Positions 6,228 through 9,581 of a DNA stretch of 9,581 bases are shown piece by piece. Source of the stretch: Ruminiclostridium sp. (GTDB lineage Bacteria; Bacillota; Clostridia; Oscillospirales; Oscillospiraceae); contig JABUSR010000266.1 in assembly GCA_021442645.1 (NCBI GenBank), positions 1 through 9,581 of the forward strand, read 5' to 3'. The position numbers were made by a program, and so were the translations under genes. Under the pieces are notes generated by a model, which ran no database searches, was not told the origin of the DNA, and saw only the letters and a program-made list of their open reading frames with translations. Position 1 is the first letter of the stretch, and each line of letters opens with the position of its first letter.

Positions 6228-7532
6228 ATGCGAGTTGCTTTCCAGACATTGGGCTGCAAAGTAAATCAATATGAGACCCAGGCCATGGAAGAAATCCTTC
6301 TCGCCCGGGGCCATAGCCTGGCACCCTTTGAGGGAGAGGCCGACGTGTACATCGTCAACAGTTGTACCGTTACGGCAACCAGCGACAAAAAGTCCAGGCA
6401 GGCCGTCCGCCAGGCCCGAAAGCGGGCGCCCGGGGCCGTTGTGGCCCTGTGTGGCTGCTACGCCCAGGTCTCCCCGGAGGAAGCGGCCCAGTTGGATGCG
6501 GACCTTATAGGCGGCAGTGGGGACCGGCTGGGGTTCCTCTCCTTGCTGGAGCAGATGGCAGAATGTCGGCAACGGGTGGTGTCTGTGGATAATGCCCTGC
6601 ATCGGAGAGCTTTTGAGGAACTCCCGGCCGGAGGACTGGAGGGCCGCACCCGGGCTATGCTGAAGGTGGAGGACGGGTGTACCAATTTCTGCAGCTACTG
6701 CATCATTCCCTACGCCCGAGGCCCCGTGCGCTCCCTGCCCACGGGCCGGGCAGTGGAGGAGGCGCGGCGGCTGATGGGACTGGGCTACCGGGAACTGGTC
6801 ATCACCGGCATCGAAATATCTTCCTACGGGAGGGATCTGCCGGGACGCCCTACCATTGCCGACCTCGTAGAGGAAGTATGCGGGGCAGTGCCCGGGACGC
6901 GGGTGCGCTTGGGGTCCCTGGAGCCTCGGACCATCACGGAGGAGTTTTGTCAGCGGCTCAGTCGGATTCCCAACCTGTGCCCCCACTTCCACCTGTCCAT
7001 GCAGAGCGGGTGCGATGCCACATTGGCACGGATGAAGCGAAAATACGACACCGCCCGATATTATGAATCTGTGGCATTTCTGCGGAAGTTTTTTGACCGC
7101 CCCGGTATCACCACCGACATGATTGTGGGCTTCCCCGGGGAGACCCCGGAGGAGTTCGAGCAAACTCTGGCGTTTATCCGGATGTGTGGTTTTTCCCAAA
7201 TGCACATTTTCCCCTATTCCAAGCGGCGGGGGACCCCAGCGGCGGCTATGGAGGGGCAACTTCCCAACGCTGAAAAGGCCCGGCGGACCCATGCGGGGGC
7301 GGAGACCGCCCGCGCCATGGGCATCAGCTGGCGCACCAACTGGCTGGGGGAAATCGTGGAGGTCCTCTTTGAGGAGGAAAAGGACGGTTTCTGGCGGGGA
7401 TATACACCCCAGTATATGGAAGTGCGGGCCGCCGGAGACGGGGACCTGCACAACACATTCCGGCGGGTGAAAATCACTGCCGTGGGAGAGGATGGGGCCT
7501 TCGGTGCCCTGGTTGAGGAGGAGAATATATGA
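6228..7532 (+). CDS. mtaB: tRNA t6A37 methylthiotransferase MtaB
   Basis: This 434-residue radical-SAM enzyme adds a methylthio group to C2 of N6-threonylcarbamoyladenosine 37 (ms2t6A) in tRNA reading ANN codons. The N-terminal MTTase domain shows its three cluster cysteines: C10 (TLGCKVNQYE), C46 (NSCTVT) and C77 (CGCYAQ). The radical-SAM motif is CTNFCSYC (C151, C155, C158). Further landmarks are ARGPVRSLP, LGSLEP, HFHLSMQSGCDATLARMKRKY, TDMIVGFPGETPEEF and HIFPYSKRRGTPAA. A C-terminal TRAM domain, starting around NWLGEIVEVLFEE, binds tRNA. TLGCKVNQYET and MKRKY are typical of the MtaB branch rather than MiaB or RimO. Length is slightly short of B. subtilis MtaB but complete. GAGGAG sits 7 nt before the ATG. 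The stop overlaps the thyA start by 4 nt (ATGA), so translation is probably coupled. Confidence 0.95.
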   Translation: MRVAFQTLGCKVNQYETQAMEEILLARGHSLAPFEGEADVYIVNSCTVTATSDKKSRQAVRQARKRAPGAVVALCGCYAQVSPEEAAQLDADLIGGSGDRLGFLSLLEQMAECRQRVVSVDNALHRRAFEELPAGGLEGRTRAMLKVEDGCTNFCSYCIIPYARGPVRSLPTGRAVEEARRLMGLGYRELVITGIEISSYGRDLPGRPTIADLVEEVCGAVPGTRVRLGSLEPRTITEEFCQRLSRIPNLCPHFHLSMQSGCDATLARMKRKYDTARYYESVAFLRKFFDRPGITTDMIVGFPGETPEEFEQTLAFIRMCGFSQMHIFPYSKRRGTPAAAMEGQLPNAEKARRTHAGAETARAMGISWRTNWLGEIVEVLFEEEKDGFWRGYTPQYMEVRAAGDGDLHNTFRRVKITAVGEDGAFGALVEEENI

Positions 7533-8359
7533 GCAGAGTAGATGATCTGTTTATTCAAAATTGTAGGGATATTCTGGCCCACGGTACCTGGGACACCGAT
7601 CAGAACGTTCGTCCCCGGTGGGAAGACGGTACACCTGCCCACACCGTGAAGATGTTCGGTATCGTAAACCGCTACGACCTGCGGGCAGAGTTCCCCATTC
7701 AGACCATCCGTAGAATGTATCTGCGGAGCGCAGTGGACGAGTTGCTTTGGATCTGGCAGAAGAAGTCCAATAGCATTCACGACTTGGCCTCTAATATCTG
7801 GGATGCCTGGGCTGACGAGTCCGGATCTATTGGTAAGGCCTATGGATACCAGCTGGGGGTGAAACACGTCTATCCGGAAGGAGAGATGGACCAGGTGGAC
7901 CGGGTACTCTACGACCTGAAGAACAACCCGGCATCCCGCCGAATCATGACCAATTTGTACAATCACCAGGACCTCGGTGAGATGGCGCTCTATCCCTGCG
8001 CTTATTCCATGACCTTCAACGTGAGCGGAAAGACACTCAACGCCATCCTCAACCAAAGGTCCCAGGATATGCTGACCGCCAATGGCTGGAACGTGATGCA
8101 GTACGCGGCCTTGGTGCACATGATGGCTCAGGTCTCCGGTTTGGAGGCCGGGGAACTGGTCCACGTCATCGCCGACGCTCACATTTACGACCGTCATGTT
8201 CCTATCGTGGAGGAGATTATCAGTCGGAAACCTTTCGAGGCACCCAGGCTTCTCTTGGATCCAGCTGTAACTGACTTCTATGAATTCACCCCTGGCAGCC
8301 TAAAGTTGGAGGGATACCAGTTTCACGAACTGGACACGAAAATCCCTGTGGCCATATAA
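7529..8359 (+). CDS. thyA: thymidylate synthase ThyA, divergent clostridial/phi3T-like type
   Basis: This 276-residue enzyme methylates dUMP to dTMP using methylene-tetrahydrofolate and releases dihydrofolate. Recognisable elements are DGTPAHT (33-39), ELLWIWQ with E71, the phosphate-binding SRR (136-138), catalytic C157 in ALYPCAYSM, RSxD (177-180), N188, and the dUMP-binding H218/Y220 in DAHIYDRH. The C-terminal end PVAI fits the closing tail. Two sites differ from the common form: the residue after the catalytic Cys is Ala instead of His, and TANGWN replaces LGxPFN. B. subtilis/phi3T-type ThyA likewise lacks the PCH His, so this looks like a lineage variant and not decay. There is no gap before it: the ATG overlaps the mtaB stop, and GAGGAGGAG (within the mtaB end) supplies the ribosome site. 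folA follows 12 nt after its stop. Confidence 0.95.
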   Translation: MSRVDDLFIQNCRDILAHGTWDTDQNVRPRWEDGTPAHTVKMFGIVNRYDLRAEFPIQTIRRMYLRSAVDELLWIWQKKSNSIHDLASNIWDAWADESGSIGKAYGYQLGVKHVYPEGEMDQVDRVLYDLKNNPASRRIMTNLYNHQDLGEMALYPCAYSMTFNVSGKTLNAILNQRSQDMLTANGWNVMQYAALVHMMAQVSGLEAGELVHVIADAHIYDRHVPIVEEIISRKPFEAPRLLLDPAVTDFYEFTPGSLKLEGYQFHELDTKIPVAI

Positions 8360-8371
8360 GGAGGGCAGAGC

Positions 8372-8851
8372 ATGTATGCCATCGTTGCCGTAGATAAAAA
8401 CTGGGCCATCGGCCGGGAGGGAGACCAGCTCTGCTATATCCCGGCGGACCTGAAGAGGTTCCAGAAACTTACCACCGGACATGCTGTCCTGGTGGGACGG
8501 AAGACCCTGGCGACCTTCCCCGGTGGCCGTCCCCTGAAGAACCGGCGGAACATCATCCTGTCGTCCAGGAAGGACTTCGCCCCTGAGGGGGGAGAGGTTT
8601 TTCCATCTCTGGAGGAGGCCCTGGCTGCAGCTCCCGAGGACACCTTCGTTATCGGCGGAGAATCAGTCTACCGAGTTACCTTGGATCGCTGCGATACTGC
8701 ATATGTGACCAAAATCCAAAAAGCCTTTCCCGCAGACTGTTACTTCCCCAACCTGGACGCCGACCCGGCCTGGCAGGCGACGGAGGAAGAAGGCCCCTTT
8801 ACCCACGAGGGCCTCACTTACACATATGTGACATATCGACGTATACGATAA
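8372..8851 (+). CDS. folA: dihydrofolate reductase
   Basis: This 159-residue NADPH-dependent enzyme reduces dihydrofolate to tetrahydrofolate, recycling the product of ThyA next to it. The N-terminal strand YAIVAVDKNWAIGREG leads to the substrate loop. Catalytic acid D26 is in IPADLKRF, and the NADPH-binding region is VLVGRKTLATFPGGRPL, followed by NIILSS. The second cofactor loop is FVIGGESVY (residues about 92-100). Length equals that of the E. coli enzyme. The usual Pro-Trp in the Met20 loop (E. coli P21, W22) is here C21-Y22, which is unusual. GGAGGG (8360-8365), immediately after the thyA stop, sits 6 nt before the ATG. It is the last gene of the operon, ended by the hairpin at 8854. Confidence 0.96.
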   Translation: MYAIVAVDKNWAIGREGDQLCYIPADLKRFQKLTTGHAVLVGRKTLATFPGGRPLKNRRNIILSSRKDFAPEGGEVFPSLEEALAAAPEDTFVIGGESVYRVTLDRCDTAYVTKIQKAFPADCYFPNLDADPAWQATEEEGPFTHEGLTYTYVTYRRIR

Positions 8852-8853
8852 GC

Positions 8854-8892
8854 AATGCCTCCCGATTCATTTGAAACGGGAGGCGTTTATTT
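8854..8892 (+). terminator. intrinsic terminator of mtaB-thyA-folA
   Basis: AATGCCTCCCG (8854-8864) pairs with 8877-8887 (one T-G wobble), an 11-bp stem with a 12-nt loop followed by TATTTC. The stem starts 3 nt after the folA stop codon. The T-tract is interrupted, but the GC-rich core is strong. In the other direction no T-run follows, so it is mainly rightward. The remaining 8893-8991 shows no gene or clear signal. Confidence 0.8.
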
Positions 8893-8991
8893 CTGGAAAA
8901 GGGGACTGTATTTGCCGGCACAGATGTTATGCGATAAACACGGGGGAGCTCCTTGGAATAACAAGAGAAATGTGGGTGATGCGAAGGATAC

Positions 8992-9581
8992 TCAGAGTTT
9001 TCTGGTAAAGGCGGGGCTCTCTTTTCCCAGAAGGACCCAAAAGATAGCCATCCCCGCCCCACCGGCAGTGGTGGCGAAGAGCAACAGGACAAAGACCCCC
9101 GCCCAGTCCAACAGAAGGCCCCCAGCGAAGCTAGCCAGCACGTTGCCCAGGGTCATAGCCATGGCCACCCAGGCCTGTCCCTGGATTCGCTGGTCTTCGG
9201 TTACCATTTCGTTGACGAAATAGATGGAGGCCAGGGTAAAGAGGGCGTAGCCATTCATTTCAAAGATCTGGATGATGTCCATGGTCAGCATATTAGGAGC
9301 CAGCAGTGCCCCAAGAGCGTGGAGAAAGAAGCCAATGCCGGAGATACGGAGCCAGAATCGGCTGCTGACCTTACTCACCATCCAGGCGAAGAGGAACATC
9401 ACAGGAAGTTCTACCAGGGATTGGATGAGCAGCATAGTGCCCATTTGACCGCTGTCCCCGCCCAGGGGCTGGACAATTTGGAAAGCATAGGTGTTCAGCA
9501 CATTATGGCTCACCAGCAGGCAGACGATACCAAGGAGGAACAGGGGCATCCGCCGATAGCAACGAAGGAAGGACCGTTTGT
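8992..9581 (-). CDS. MFS transporter, C-terminal half (partial)
   Basis: About 196 residues are visible; the reading frame stays open to the right edge, so the start lies outside the window. The visible part begins with a basic loop (KRSFLRCYRR), as expected at the central cytoplasmic loop. About six hydrophobic helices follow, starting at MPLFLLGIVCLLVSHNVL, then MLLIQSLVELPVMFLFAWMV, GIGFFLHALGALLAP, FTLASIYFVNE, AMAMTLGNVLASFAGGLLLD and FVLLLFATTAGGAGMAIFWV. That matches transmembrane segments 7-12 of a major facilitator. The NTYAFQIVQPLGG...MGTMLLIQSLVELPVMF pattern recalls the MFS_1-like/LacY-like branch (sugar, nucleoside or aromatic-acid permeases), but the substrate cannot be assigned. 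It is convergent to folA; no good leftward terminator is seen downstream of its stop. Confidence 0.85.
   Translation of the reverse strand, partial: KRSFLRCYRRMPLFLLGIVCLLVSHNVLNTYAFQIVQPLGGDSGQMGTMLLIQSLVELPVMFLFAWMVSKVSSRFWLRISGIGFFLHALGALLAPNMLTMDIIQIFEMNGYALFTLASIYFVNEMVTEDQRIQGQAWVAMAMTLGNVLASFAGGLLLDWAGVFVLLLFATTAGGAGMAIFWVLLGKESPAFTRKL

Noticed and set aside
6189..7451. 420-codon minus-strand open frame opposite mtaB
   Set aside because: mtaB has all cysteine motifs on the plus strand; the antisense product is Pro/Gly/His-rich with no motif.
7214..8197. 327-codon minus-strand open frame opposite mtaB and thyA
   Set aside because: It spans the junction of two clear genes and has no domain-like pattern.
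8821..8847. Short palindromes CACATATGTG and CGTATACG at the end of folA as a possible operator
   Set aside because: They lie in coding sequence of folA (YTYVTYRRIR) at the end of an operon, where an operator is not expected; likely chance.
8855..9223. 122-codon plus-strand open frame after folA
   Set aside because: It begins inside the terminator hairpin and is antisense to the MFS transporter; its composition is Pro/Lys/Arg-rich.

Overview
The window reads as an ordinary housekeeping stretch of a chromosome from a Gram-positive anaerobe of class Clostridia, most likely an Oscillospiraceae-type gut bacterium. This is inferred from the moderately high GC, the strong purine-rich Shine-Dalgarno sites, the CCA encoded in the tRNA gene, the short intrinsic terminators, an ACT/DUF711 gene pair, a small clostridial-looking P-loop ATPase and a divergent thymidylate synthase. 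No mobile element, CRISPR array, phage gene or obvious defence island is visible.

Left part (1-1740): the start of a CNNM/CorC-type membrane protein runs leftward off the window. Its promoter is divergent from one serving a tRNA-Arg(CCG) gene. A perfect 18-bp hairpin abuts the tRNA 3' end and is followed by a rightward iron-type alcohol dehydrogenase gene. A bidirectional terminator at about 1701-1735 closes this block against the convergent leftward genes.

Centre (1808-6039, all leftward): transcription begins at an extended -10 promoter near 6082-6110. In order it reads a YfbR-like 5'-deoxynucleotidase, an ACT-domain protein, its partner DUF711/UPF0210 protein, glucose-6-phosphate isomerase and a small uncharacterised P-loop ATPase. 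The ACT/DUF711 pair is tightly coupled (18-nt gap). The ATPase appears to have its own promoter, which overlaps the probable pgi terminator.

Right part (6228-8851, rightward): a divergent promoter drives mtaB (tRNA ms2t6A methylthiotransferase), thyA and folA. mtaB and thyA overlap by 4 nt, folA follows after 12 nt, and a strong hairpin ends the unit. ThyA and DHFR act in one cycle: ThyA oxidises methylene-tetrahydrofolate to dihydrofolate and DHFR re-reduces it. The YfbR-like enzyme, divergently transcribed from the same intergenic region, makes deoxynucleosides from dNMPs, so both sides of the 6040-6227 region touch deoxynucleotide supply. After folA, the C-terminal half of a convergent MFS transporter fills the right edge.

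I did not find a clear undescribed system. The best leads are the functionally unknown ACT/DUF711 pair inside a nucleotidase-pgi operon, the orphan P-loop ATPase, and unusual active-site residues in both ThyA and DHFR.
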